DNA of 64,000 nt from NCBI GenBank assembly GCA_008933995.1, contig WARS01000036.1, positions 19,453,285 to 19,517,284 on the forward strand, written 5' to 3'. Below the pieces are notes generated by a model. That model worked only from the letters and a program-made list of their open reading frames with translations. It made no database searches and had not been told where the DNA came from. The translations under genes were made by a program, and so were the position numbers. This document shows positions 1-13,000 of this stretch, one piece after another. The DNA comes from Datnioides undecimradiatus (taxonomy: Eukaryota > Chordata > Actinopteri > Lobotiformes > Datnioididae). Each line of letters opens with the position of its first letter. Within the stretch, counting starts at the first letter, position 1.

Positions 1-960
1 ACCCACATGTGAGTTCTAAAGAAGAGCAGTTGGATGGGTAGATGTTTCCACTGCAGCAGTAGCCCAAAACCACACCCTCTCTGAAACGAGTGCAGGAGTG
101 GAAAAGTGTGAAGAAAGTGTTTTCCACACTCCTGGCCAGATGAACCATTAGAACCAGGAGGGGTTCGGTGCACTGGACAGAAAGAGGTGGAGTGGGTGGT
201 GGTGGTAGTGGGCTGCTGGGTTTACTGGACCAGGTGTGAGCCATTAATCTTCCACTTCTCCTACAAGACGCTCCAAGTGGAGACAGAGGAATTCAGCCTC
301 GTCTTTGCTGCGGTGTTTCATTGTGAGCATGTGGGGTTTGATGTGCAAATCAAGTTATTTTATTCGTCCAAGTCGGCTTAAATGAGATTACATCGGACAT
401 GTGTCATAAATACGTCTCATGAGCTACTCCCTCCACGTAGTTCTATGTTTGCATGTAACCCGTTGCTGCGATACGGAGAGGAAGAGCCTGGTCGGCGTTC
501 AAAAGCGAAGGGGAAACTTGGTGTGCGCTCCAGATTTGGTTTTATGTGTTTGAAGGGTTTTCACAGTAATTTACTACCTGCATTGCGACAGCGCTGCAGC
601 TCCCCTTGGACGCTAGCGTCAGGAGGATTTTTAATGACAAAAGGTTTTTCAGATAAAGTATAAATCAGCATTAGTGTGTTTTATGACCGGCCCTCTCTTC
701 TTCAGTCTTTTTCCGTGATGGAGCACAGATGTTGGGATGGTTAGAACATTTCTCAGAAAGGCCTCTGCTCTCAGACGTCCTCTTTTTTAAGGGAACCACC
801 ACCTGTAACTGCGATGGATGTGAAGCAGAAGTAGCTTGTGCATTAGTTAGTGGGAGCAGCAGGTTGGTGGGAGGTGACGGCTTTAGGCTTTAGTCATGTT
901 CGACCTTTCCGTGGTCATTCTGAGGCGCTAATTGATCAATTGATAAATATCAAGGGCCCC
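1..960. other. Upstream flank with no recognised gene
   Basis: I see no convincing exon, RNA gene or transposon here. The short open frames have no recognisable domain. It may contain distal promoter sequence of col6a3. Confidence 0.5.
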
Positions 961-970
961 CAGTCAAAGG

Positions 971-978
971 TATATATA
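971..978 (+). promoter_or_regulatory. TATA-like box, candidate col6a3 promoter
   Basis: A TATATATA stretch lies about 300 nt upstream of a possible first-exon donor and is followed by GC-rich, CpG-containing DNA (about 1070-1320). A start of transcription near 1000 would fit. This is inference from spacing only. The true promoter could lie elsewhere, including upstream of the window. Confidence 0.3.
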
Positions 979-999
979 GTGAAGAGCTGGTCTAACCCT

Positions 1000-1277
1000 G
1001 CAGGCTTAGATTGACCATGTGTGCGTTAACACACATCTGCTGGGTGTCAGACGCACTAACACACACCAGCTGTGTGGAGCTGCCCGCCCAACCTGCCGCC
1101 CCCCTCTTTCAACTTTATCATTGATCCTCCTCTCATCTGCACCGCACATGTCACGTCACGACCCTACCAGTTGAAGGCCGGGGTGGGCGCGCGCGTCCAC
1201 GCAGCCTCGCGATCGATTCACTCACGAGGAGGAGAACCAGCGCAGAGTCACACGCACCAGTTCCTCACTTTATGCCA
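1000..1277 (+). other. col6a3: Candidate non-coding exon 1 of col6a3
   Basis: The start codon at 6920 lies in an exon that opens with an AG acceptor (6888-6889), so at least one untranslated exon must lie upstream. The best donor I see is GTGAGT at 1278-1283, at the end of a GC-rich stretch downstream of the TATA-like box. The 5' end is approximate. RNA data would be needed to place it. Confidence 0.3.
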
Positions 1278-1583
1278 GTGAGTGGCGGTGTCGAGCCGTC
1301 TCACCCTCAGACGCCGCATCACAGAGCAGGAGTGACTCACCTCCCTCGTGACTGCAATTATTTTACTGATCTCTTAGCTTAGATTTATGCACGCTGCCTC
1401 CAATGAGGGCTGTTGACAGAATAATTATCATGTGCAAGGTTTGAGTCTGTAATAAAGTGCTGAGGGAGCTGCTAAAGTTGAGCCAGTTTAACAATATGAC
1501 CGATTAAGCCCAGAGCACAATGAAGAGTTTAAATCTTGTACAGATTGGATTACTTATTATAAACTGCACAGTTTCCTCCATAC

Positions 1584-1605
1584 GTGTGTGTGTGTGTGTG
1601 TGTGT
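1584..1605. repeat. GT dinucleotide microsatellite
   Basis: Uninterrupted GT repeat of about 11 units in the putative first intron. Confidence 0.9.
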
Positions 1606-2606
1606 CTAAACTGCAACATGAACATCAGTTATGGGGGATTAAACGCTTCAAACTAAAGTAAAGACTCAAACAGCGTCTGCAGGTAGGAGGGGTCAAAGTT
1701 AACGTCTTTAATGTCATTTATGCTTCTTTATTAAACTCATCTGTGTTTTCTTTAAACATCTAATGCAGGATAGTTAGGTTTTCGTTCAGCTTGGAGATGG
1801 AGAATGCATTGCTTCTTCATTCCAGCGTTTGTTCAGTTTGTATGGTTACACTTGGCGTTTTGGCCACTGGGCGGCGCGCTGCATACAAAACTGACTTATT
1901 ATCACCTCAGTTAGCGTGTTCACACATCCAGAGCTACACTAATGTTCATTTACAGTCATGTTTCTGGACAATGGACGATTTTAAGCCTAGTGTCCACTCC
2001 CGTTTAGCTCCGATTTAGCTCATATTAACTTAATATCTGTCTCTTTAGCTGCCAAATGCTCCACCGCTGTCACCAGCTCGACGCAAACTTTGTCAGCTTG
2101 TCACTTGCTGCTGAGCACATGGTGCGCAGAGCTTTCTCAACAAAAACAGCAGCTGCAGCATGAAAACGAAGCTGATGAGCGAGATGAGACTGAGCCAAAA
2201 CAGTAAAGTTGCAGGCTGAGACAATTAGCTGAGAGATGCTGAGAAGCCCCACGGAGAGCACGTTTTGGTGATAATTGTGTGATTACAGCTGCATTTTGCA
2301 TTTGGCTGTTTGCAATTTGCTTTGTAGCCAAATGAAATATGGATGCCATCTTCTTATTTTCCTCGGACGCGTTATGCGTGTGTATGCAGTCTGATATTTG
2401 AGGCCAACCCTCTCCGTCTTGTATCTTTGAGTCAATGTCATCACTTTTAAAAGTCTGATGCTAGAGGTGTTCTCAGTAAACTTAAGCCAGGCACCCTTTC
2501 TTTGTTCGACGTGATCGGTCCATGTACCTCTTCCTGTCCTTTGGGGTCCACTTGGCACAGGTGGTGCAACGTGCAGTTAAATAAAACTGGTATGAGCCTG
2601 ATGGAG

Positions 2607-2626
2607 GTGTGTGACGTGTGTGTGTG

Positions 2627-2665
<39 letters not shown>
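2607..2665. repeat. Interrupted GT microsatellite
   Basis: GT repeat with two GACGTG-type interruptions followed by a pure run of about 17 units. Confidence 0.9.
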
Positions 2666-2666
<1 letters not shown>

Positions 2667-5289
2667 CCTTTGCTATAAGTGAGTGTGTGGGGTCCAGCTG
2701 CATGCGTGCGTCAGAGCGCTCACGGCCACGCTGCAGCTCTGTAAGTGCAAACTGACACTGTTAACTCTAAATAATACCACTGAGGAAGACATACTGCTGT
2801 ATACGGTGTACAGAGCCGTGTGTTCTGCTCACTGTTTAACATAAACCGCTCACTACTTACACGCCGAACTCTCTTTCAAGCCCGTCGCTCCGTGTTCTGA
2901 CTGGATTATACAGAAAGTTTAAGCGGCGACTCTCCATGTTATAAAACACATAAATGGGCCTGAGCATGCTAACAGGTCAAATCCTCATTTTCTGTGCTAA
3001 CAGACTCAGACGTGCAACATGACAGATGTACCAGCACGCTGCGTTTTTAGGTTCTTGTGCGTTTCTGGTTTTGGCGACTCCTACTGGCAGCAGCAAAGAA
3101 GTCAACGGTATCCCCGAACCTCACACGCCCAAAAGTGACAGAAAGACCGCTCAACTTTTTATTGTCTCATAATTGTCCAGTTAAGAGTAGAAAATAAATC
3201 CTAAATATTGCTTCTTGTAAAATTTGGAGCGACAGGAGTTTCCAAGCTTTGACTTGACTGTCGTATCTGGCTGAGGGGCGTGCACTGAGACACAAGGTTT
3301 TCAGATACAAGAACAGCTTAAAAGTGGAGGCATTAGGCCAAAATGCATGTTTGGTGCAGATGATTTATGCTTTAATTTATCTATCACTGTGCCTGACGTG
3401 TTTGGAGGACTTACTAGATCTTAATCACTTTTTATATTACAGGTCCACTAATTATATTTTAGTATCTAAAGGGTGAAACAACATTCTTTACAGCTTTTTT
3501 TTCTTTTTTTGACTCTTTTTGCTCATTTTTTGGTTTAATGGCCTGTGAATGTACTGCTTTGGCCCTGTCTTGGACCTGTTTTAAGTGGAAAACCTGTGAT
3601 AAACTCACCCTACACAACACGTCCTGCACCAAACAGCTGGCAGACACAGTTAGCTGCTGAACACAATGAGGTATTTAGCAGCAAAGAGACAGATGTCTCC
3701 CTCAGGAGGTGGCGGACACGAAAAGGTCGCCATAAAACCTGTCCAAATAAATGCTAATTTGGCTCTGTGTCTGCAAACGTGTGAAAACGGGGGAAACTAC
3801 TTTGGGTGATGAGTGTGTGTGTTGTTCAACAAAAACATAGCTGTTAATGCAGCTTTAAAATAGTGGAGTAATCGGATGACGGCTTGTTCTTCTTCATTTT
3901 CTCTCCGATGTCGTTTCCTACGCTGGCATTGTTTTGGCTCCTTCTATCGGTGGAAACAGGACTCCACTGTGCTACTATGTTTTCCTCTGTGGCGGCGAGG
4001 GGAAGACATAGTGTTGACACACTGGCCAGGCCTGGCAAACTCTGCAGAGAAGTGGCTTTTGAGTGACCTGAAATCACATGAGCACGGGTGCAGAACACAA
4101 ACATCTGCTGCAGCGTCCAAGAGAGCTTCTATTTCCTTGAAGTAAAGGAATTCAGTGATTTAGGCTCGTTATCGGGACAGTGACAACATTCAGGGACTGC
4201 AGGAAAACACATCCTCTCACTACAAGTGGGAATTCCGCTCTAATCAGCACTGCTTAACTGCCTTTACTTTGAATGCTCATGCAACTGTCTCAGTGATGTG
4301 GGGTGCTTTTGCACGACCGCGCCCAGTGCTCAGTGTGCAAACGTGTTTCCTGAACACTTTAAGAACAACTGGCACTGATGTTCTATGACACAACTCTGCA
4401 GCTATTTACAGTGCGGCAACTTTCCCCAGTCTTCCTCTGCCTGGCCAGAGGTCCTGCAGTTGTTTGTTAAGTCTTGTTTGGTCAGTGTTGATTTGATGAT
4501 ACATACTGATGGGTCTAAAAAGCGAGTACCGATGCACCGTTACCGCCCCCCCCCCCACTGGTTCATCATTCTCGTCTGCAAAGTGCAGTCTGCATAAACT
4601 ATAGACACAGCAAAGTATAAACACTCCAAGCAATGAAACTCGCTGCTGCAACCTTGCATTAAATACCACAGCTATGCGTTTATAATTAATTATTGCTGTG
4701 TATTGTGGATGGATTTGAGTCAAGACTAGCTCACTCACGGTTTCCTATCACTGTGAAACAGCCCTCTTTACTCAAACGGCAAAGAAACTTTTAATCTAAA
4801 CAGGACTTAAGTGCACATTTTGGTCAACATCACAGGCCCAGAATCCACTGTGGAAAAATAACATTATTCAGCACTTTAGCTAAGAGTTGTTAATGTTGGC
4901 ACAGGTTGGTGGTCACACAATGCAAAGTAAGCCAGTATCACATCAGCATGGTCCATTTTGTGGTTCAGTCTAAGACAAGCAGCCTCTCTCCCTGGAAAAA
5001 CACCAATCTTTGTGCCACATTAATGTTTTTTTTGTTTTGTTACTGTGCCGTGTTTCCCCAGGACACCTGAGAAAGACCCTGAACCCACAGCTCACTTGCT
5101 CATTCACCCACAGACAGGGAGAAAACTTCATTTTGCAGCACCACAAGTCTGAAGTTCCTGACACACAGGGACATTGGCATCTTAGTTGAGCACATCTCAT
5201 GATAAACAGTGCATAATTTAAAAAAATATGTGCTGCTTGTTGCTAGAAAATCAGAAACGTGTCATCCTGTTGTGCTATACCTGCATTTT

Positions 5290-5303
5290 CCACCAGAGGG
5301 CGT
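5290..5303 (+). promoter_or_regulatory. CTCF-like motif
   Basis: The sequence CCACCAGAGGGCGT fits the CTCF core CCASYAGRKGGCRS at 13 of 14 positions, on the + strand. It lies upstream of the coding exons, while three similar motifs downstream point the other way. Occupancy cannot be judged from sequence. Confidence 0.3.
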
Positions 5304-6889
5304 TAGTAATATTCAGTGTCTGAGCATCCATGATGCCCTGGATCATGCCATGCCTGGGTAAAGAAAACACAACTTTCTATATATTTTCTGGCACTGGGAA
5401 ACGCAGAGTTGTTGCACGCTCTCAGCAAATTTGTCCTATTTGCTTCCCAATAAACCAGATCTACAATAGATCTCTAATTACCCACTTTTCTTACAGTGCG
5501 CATTAGACCTGCACTTAGCTTTTTATTGTGTGCATGCCAGCAGCCACAGGGGCTGTTAAAGTGACTCCTCAGGGATCTTAAGGGTTGTTTACCTTCACTC
5601 CCCCTCCATCAGCCTAATGGTTAAGGCTTCATTGGTTGTAGGCCATGTGCTCGATCTCAGGTGGTTTAATTTTTCAGGAACCCTTTTTATTGTTATAGGA
5701 GTGTTATGCATTTGTGAAAATGTCTCCTAACTGCAGAGTCACGATGCTGCCAGTTAGAAGTTCAGGTTGATTTTAGTTTTATGTGCTACTGCATCTTTTT
5801 GGGGCTATATTATCACCTCAGGGTGGTCTGAAATACAAGGTTATGCATGTCTGTTCTCACGTCTGAGAGAGCAACGAGCGTTTGTATCTGTATCTATTAG
5901 TTTGTATCTAGAGAACCCATTTCCTCGTCTGTGGTGAGGACATTTTTGACTCTCACTGGGTTATGACTGGATTTTCTCATTATCAGATTCTGTTTATTGA
6001 TAGCGAAAGATCGATGATAAACTGTATTTGAAGAAAGTTTGACTTTGGCTGAGAGGTTGAGAGAGGAATGCAAATAAACTGTGTTATCCCTCTTTTTCTT
6101 CTCTCACTGAACATGTGTGTGCACTATCTCTATGAGCTCAGTTTACAAGGTCAGTGATGAGTTGTGCGTGACCCTACTTTCATTTCCTGTGACATCTGAG
6201 TACAGGGGGGGAACCTGACCAAACAATGAGGGCTGTGAAACTGAACAGTGCGACGCCCCTCTTAAGAACACATTATTTTGTGAGTTGGAAAATACAGCCA
6301 TTGCCAAGCAGAGTTAATTGCTAAAGCACACTGGCTGGTAGTTTTAACAGGCGGTTTTGATCATTACCACTCTCCACGTCTCCACACTTTGCAAACCAAA
6401 ACTAAAAAGTTAGAAAAGAAAAGAATTGATGAAAGCTTTTTTCTGTATTTAAACATGGCAGCCTTTAATGCCTGCTTTGAAGCCCTGGCAGGAGCTACAG
6501 GCATGCTCCTGCTGAAAAATGAAAATTGCTCATCACATCTGGGGTTCAGCAACTAGAGCGAGGTGACAGTTCAGCAGTAGAGGCAGTAAGATGTCTTACG
6601 TTCTTGCAAACACTGCAAAAAAAAAAAAAAAGCTGACAGGATGCATGTTTCTCCTCTTGCAGACATTTAATGGTGTGCTTTTCTTGGCCTGTCAAACAAG
6701 TTTATGCAGTATTGTTTGTTATGTTTAGTGAGGTAGTGCAGCACAAATTGTTTCAGATATGTAAACTGTATGAAAACGGGACATATTTCACTGAAGTCTG
6801 AAGTCATGCCCGGGCCTTGTGGTATCAGGACAGATCTGATGTTTGTGCTTCCTGGCTGATATTCATCATATTTGTCTCTGCCTTTTCAG

Positions 6890-7004
6890 GTGTCCCCTTT
6901 GCTGACTTGGTGAAAGAAGATGAGGGGGCATCGGTTGTTACCGCTGTGTGCCCTCCTGGGCGTCCTGTTTGCAGGACTGCTCCCAAACCTCGATGCTCAG
7001 GAAG
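6890..7004 (+). CDS. col6a3: col6a3 exon with start codon and signal peptide
   Basis: The exon begins after TTTTCAG at 6889 and has a 30-nt leader. ATG at 6920 has A at -3. It encodes about 28 residues: a short basic start (MRGHR), a leucine-rich hydrophobic core, then a polar end NLDAQE typical of signal peptidase cleavage. The donor is GTAAGT at 7005, leaving phase 1, which matches every following vWA exon. The 464-nt intron that follows holds nothing I recognise. Confidence 0.9.
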
Positions 7005-10000
7005 GTAAGTTCATCTCAGCTGCAGACATTAGATCTGCTTATAATGCTTTTCTCCCCCCCCCGACAGTTGTAAGCAATGCTCAGTGGGATTCATTTTCAG
7101 GTTTTTGCTTCCTGAAAATATAGAATTTAGATCTGAAGAAGGTGGGATTTGTGCTTATGACATCCTAATAAAAACAAAACACATTAATACAGACATGACT
7201 GCTGTTAAAAATCAGTTAATATCTTATAAAATCTGGAAACAAACTGTGTTTCTTATCTCTGAACAAAAAATAAAACAGCAGCCTCTGGAGCAGTTACCAA
7301 GCCAAATCGAATGCTTTATGAACGGTGCTGTCAAACTTAAATTACCAACACATTTTAGCAGTATTGTGCAACAGTATTAGTGTTAAGCATCAAAACATTA
7401 TTGTGGAACCAAACGCCAAGCATCTTTTCATTGGTCTTTACTTCTGTCCCCCAAAAAACTCTCTTCAGAAGATTGTGCACGAGGGTTGGCAGCTGATATA
7501 TACTTTCTAGTGGATTCCTCCTGGAGTATTGGAGAGGAGAACTTTGAGTATGTCAGACAATTTCTATACAACTTGATGCAAGCGCTTCACCAGGTTGGAG
7601 GGGGCAGGTTTAAATTTGCCCTTGTGCAGTACAGTAGCAAGCCCATGACTGAGTTCCAGCTCAACAGCCACTCGACCATAGAAGGAGTCCTGGCACACAT
7701 CAAGGCTATGCCTTACCGTGGTGGGGGCACCCGGACTGGCCTGGGCCTGGATTTCCTGATTCATACACACTTGACCACTGCTTCGGGCAGCCGTGCCGTC
7801 GAAGGAGTAGCCCAGGTGGTGGTGGTGCTAACAGACGGGCGCTCCCAGGATGACGTGACTGTGCCAGCTCAGGTGCTGCGGCTGGCAGGCGTGGAGGTGT
7901 TTGCTGTTGGAGTTCAGGATGCAGTGGAGTCTGAGCTCAGAGAGATGGCTAGCCAGCCCCATGACACTCATGTATTAAGTGTAGACTCTTTCCTGACTTT
8001 GAGGGATATAATTCAAGAGTTAGCAGTGGGGATTTGCGGCACAGTGACCCAGTCAGGGGGTGCTCCAGTGACAAGCGAGACCCACAAGGCTAAAAGAGGG
8101 CCAGGTAATGAAATGGGACCAGTGTCACTACCATACTAATGTGTCCACATGTGCAGGAAGAAGCTGCTGCATATGTTATCCTGACTGGATTTTATTATTA
8201 ACACGATCAAAAAAAAATGTTTTAACCACAATAACCTTTCACTCTCCACCTGCAAAATTAACATCACCCTTTGTTTTGTCTTAATATGCCCGTAATGCTT
8301 TGAAAATCACAATGAGATCTGCATGTGATCCACACTCTCACAGCATCTTCGATTACGGTGTTAAGTAGGGTGAAGGATGGCTTTGGTATATGCTTGTGCA
8401 AAGCCAAAACGAATTCAAAGGATTAGGTTATTAGGTAGTGAAGTGAGTGGCATACAACCCATATACACCCTCAGTCATCATTTGAAACGGCATTTTCATG
8501 TGATGCCTGTTGGTGCAAACACGGCTTTAAATCAAAAGACACATACACTGTGTCAAACAACGACAGAGCAAAATCCAGAGTGACGCCGTAAATTTGGAAA
8601 AAGACCATGGTCTCGGGGAGGCCTTACATCCCCTCTTAAAGCCAAACAGTGAGCTTTTAACAATAGCTAACCATGCACAACTGCTTATGTGTCTTGCATT
8701 TTGAATGTTTGTCTTTATCAGTCACAATGTCTATCTGTGTATATATTATGTGCAGTATTCCGTATTTGAAACAGTGATGAACCTGCCTGAACTCATCCTT
8801 GACCTGCAGAAGAAGTACTTTGAGAATATTCGTACACGTAGCCGTGCAGAAATCACATCCACCATGTGACAATGAATTAGAAGTGTCAAAGAGACGTTAC
8901 CTCTGCATAAATCATTCAAATTAAAGTCAATTGGAAACAAAACTGATGCACAACTTTGTAGTCGATTTATGGGAAATTCATACATAATATTCTCAAGTAC
9001 TGCAAACTTGTAGGCACCAAGGATAGGCCACAGGATCATGACTGGTGACTTCATCTGAGGTCTATAACAAGAGTCTGCATGGGATGGCTGAACTCAATGG
9101 AGGTTAGAAAGGAGACATATTTAACACAATTTATAAAAGGTTTAGTATCTAAACTCCTGGCTCCTGAGTAGTTGTTGTACCATTTTCCACATATTTTAAT
9201 CATTATGGTTATTATCATATCACTTTTTAGTTATATACAGTCATTTTCCTAGAACAACTGTATATCTTTTGCACATATTCAGTTTAATTCATTTAGTTTA
9301 TTCTATTTTATACATTATTAGCAAACTACAGGACTGCAAGTCTTTTAACAAATTCAGTTTTGATTTACATTGGAGTTTAAATCTCCTGATTGTGAAAAAA
9401 CTTTATAGAACTGAAACATATTTTTGTCTTCATCTTACTGTTCACCATGAAAAACATGGGGAACTAGCTAAATTATTCTTATGTTCTTCTGCATATTCAT
9501 TTATGTATATTGTATATTTCTCTCTTAATACAGCACTACTGTACTGTGCTTCAGCAGTTTCTCTCCAAATAACTGTTCACGCATAGGGAAAATCAGACAG
9601 CAACTTAAGTAATCTTGACTAATGAATGCTAAGCTACATTCAGATTGCTTTAGCAAACCTCCTTGGTTCAGCCTACATGCAGTATTATGTGTTTTGCAGT
9701 GTTGTTATTGATTTGTTCACTTTCAGTGTGACTTGACACGTGTAATGATATGCCAGCACGAGTTCTTGTCAGTGTCTCACTGTGTTAACGCTTTCACAAG
9801 TTCCATTTTGTTTTGTTTTCTCTCTCTCTCCTTAAAGCACAAGATTCAGCTGACGTAGTACTCTTAATTGATGGATCACAGAACGTTGGAGCAGCAAACT
9901 TCCCCTATGTTCGTGATTTGGTTTTGAGAATCATTGAACGCCTTGATGTGGGCATGGACACTGTTCGAGTGGCCTTGGCCCTGTACAGCGGCAGCCCAGA

Positions 10001-13000
10001 GATAAAGTTCTATCTAAATAGCTATGACAGCAAATCATCAGTCCTGGAAGCTGTGAGGGGCCTGGCGTACTCAGGGGGCGACGAGTCTAACCTGGGAGCT
10101 GCCTTGGAGGAAGTGGCCCAGGGCCTTTTGACCCAAACAGCTGGGGGCAGGGGAGACGAGGGTGTGCCCCAGATGTTGGTGGTTATCAGTGCTGGGCAAT
10201 CCACTGATGATACTGATGCCGGTGACCGGGCCCTTAAGAGGGCTGGCGTTATCACATTCGGCGTTGCAATTGGCGACACTGCCACTGCAGATCTGGAAAC
10301 AATTGCAACAGATAATAGTTTTGTCCTGACGGCCACTGATTTCAGAACACTGGCAAGCATGGGTGGCAACCTGTCCCCCTTCATTAATGGGGTGATCCAG
10401 CGCACCATTATAATTCACAATGAGTTCACAGAAGGTATGTAACTTCTCTGTAAATGTTGCTGGTGCATTTTGGTTGTGCAAGGGCCTTAAAGGCTCATAT
10501 ATGCTTTTTGCACACTATGTAACATTATAGTGAGCAAGGTAAGAAACCGTATGCTTGTGCTAAACAAAGTACAGTATTCTCAACCATAACACAGGATTTT
10601 AGCAGATGTGACAGATGGAATTTGACTCAACTGACTGAGCTGCTGCAAATTTACTAATCCTCAAAGTTCAATTGATCCTCTGTAAAAGTAAAAAGCCTAA
10701 TTCCTCTTTAACACTTTTAAAGACTTTGCTACCTTAATGAGCCTTTCAGAATTCGCTTTATTATAAAGCATGTTTTCAGCAGTGGTGAGACATTATCTTA
10801 GCTTTGTGCAAACACCTCTGAACTACGCCAAATTGTAGTTTTTACAGCATTTATTGACGCTGCAATAAGTTATTTGTAATGGCTATATGGAAAAAGAGTG
10901 ACTTGAAACCTAGCTCATAGCCCCAAGTTTATGCTTTGACTCATATGCTAACAGCTAAGCATGCTAGTTTGGTGATACACCCATTTGCACTGATAAATGG
11001 CATGGATGAATGAACGGCAATGAAATGTTACAAATCACAAGTCATACCTTGTGAGAATCCATCTTTTGGATGAAGGAATTAGAGATTATAAATTAATGAT
11101 ACAATATCCATGGTTAGCTTTGTTAGCCTTTAGCAGTTACGGGGTAATATTACAACATTTCGTACAATTGTTCTCATATTAATGTTTTTCTTTTCTTTTC
11201 AGTCTTGACCGTCGGAAAACGAGACGTCATTTTCCTAGTCGACAATACAATGGGTTCACAGGTCATCAACTCCGTGCGGGAATTCATCAAGCGGTTTGTT
11301 GATACCATGCCAATTGGTCCAGATGAAGTTCAAGTGGGTGTGGCTCAGTTCAGCAACGTCCCTCGGCTAGAGATGGATCTCAACACTCATGGAACCAGGG
11401 AGGCAGTAACTGCTGCCTTGGGTGGGCTCAAACCAAGACCTGGACAGACAGTCAACATCGGAGCAGCATTGGACTTTGTGCGAACAAATATGCTGCGACC
11501 TGAGAGGGGCAGCCGTATTCAACAGGGGGTACCCCAGCTTGTCCTGCTGATGACCAGTAAAAAGTCCAGTGACAGTGTGGACGAACCTGTTAGGGCCCTG
11601 CAGCAAATGGGTGTTCTGACCCTGGCCGCAGGCTCCAAGGCTGCGGATGAAGAAGAACTGAAGAGGATTGCCTTTACTGACAATCTTGTGTTCATGCCGA
11701 AGGACTTGCGCATACTCGGCCGGGTTTCAAGCCCACAAGCAAAGGCAATTCTGGATGCACTTTCAACACTAGCTGGAGTGGTGGTGACGGAGATACCCAC
11801 CGAGACAGGTAATTCCTTTTTCTTGAAAGCACATTGAATGCACATCAGAAGTAGTAAAGTGAATAAAATATTGGTTATTTGACACTGGAATATAAATATG
11901 AGTGAAAAATTAAAGGGAAACCTTGATTTAAAAAGTGGAAAAACAAATGCTGATGCTACTGAACCAGTGTGTACAAAATTAAATGACAGCTCTGCGATGT
12001 ATTTAAATATTGTGTGGATCTCACCCCAAATACTTATGGAACATTTGGGCTGACATGTTAGACAGTGTTTTCTGCCATTATCATCAAATCGCCAAAACAA
12101 TGCAAAAACCCCCCCCCACTGCAGAGCAGATTACAAGATGTTTGCAACCCTGAAGACTTATGACAGTGACATTTATTTTGTCTTTCCATACAGTGAGTAT
12201 GAAAAGACTCACTAAGACACACTAGGAATGTATTCTTACGTGTGATTGGTCATCTTCAGAAAAGTTTTAAAAATTAGCTTAACTGAACGTTACACACACA
12301 TTTTTTTCTGGTCCCAGGTCCCATATAAATGAAACCCATGGTTAAAGATGATAGTAGCATAAACTATTTTCTCAAATTTCACCATTCAAAAATTCAAAAA
12401 ATCTAGATACATCTCAACATATAATTCAGAGCACATTTAAGTGGTCCTGCTGGCTTGTGTTGGACCAGCACACAACATAGTAAAATAGGACATCATTTAA
12501 TCTTTTAATTTATAATGGTTTTACATACTCTGAAGTCTGACAGTGTAATGTAAAGTAAGTGTTATTACACAAGGAATGAATTTTGTTTGTTTCTTTGCTT
12601 TTTTTTTAGTCACGGAGATAACCACAGTGCAGACCCAAAGAGTGGTCCGAGACATTGTCTTCCTTGTGGATGGCTCAAACTACATTGGCAGTGGTAACTT
12701 CCCCTATGTGAGAGACTTCATGATCAACGTGGTCAACCAGCTGGATGTACGTCCTGACAGGGTCCAGATTGGTCTCCTGCAGTTTGCTGACCGCCCTAAA
12801 ATTGAATTTTATCTGAACAGCTACAGCAACAATCGAGATGTTGTGGATAAAATCACACAACTCAGGCTCACTGGGGGCTCAGTTTTGAATACAGGAGCTG
12901 CCATGAACTATGCTCTTGCCAACATGTTCCAGTCATCAACTGGGTCACGCCGCAGGCAGGGCGTCCAGCAGGTGTTAGTTCTTATCACAGGTGGTCCAGC

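Larger units (their letters stand above)
1278..6889 (+). other. col6a3: Putative intron 1 of col6a3
   Basis: If exon 1 ends at 1277, this 5.6-kb stretch is the first intron. It ends in a good acceptor (TTTTCAG before 6890). It carries GT microsatellites (1584-1605, 2607-2665), a CTCF-like motif at 5290-5303 and a weak tRNA-like stretch near 5605-5665. No coding exon was recognised. First introns of matrix genes often hold enhancers, but none can be named here. Confidence 0.35.

Noticed and set aside
1864-1877. CCACTGGGCGGCGC as a further CTCF-like motif
   Set aside because: Two mismatches to the core; too weak to list.
5605-5665. Possible tRNA-like or SINE head (TGGTTAAGGC, then TGCTCGATCTC)
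   Set aside because: A and B box likeness is weak and no cloverleaf can be drawn.
7084-7380. 98-codon frame in the intron after the signal exon
   Set aside because: It lies between two well-supported exons, is AT-rich and has no domain.
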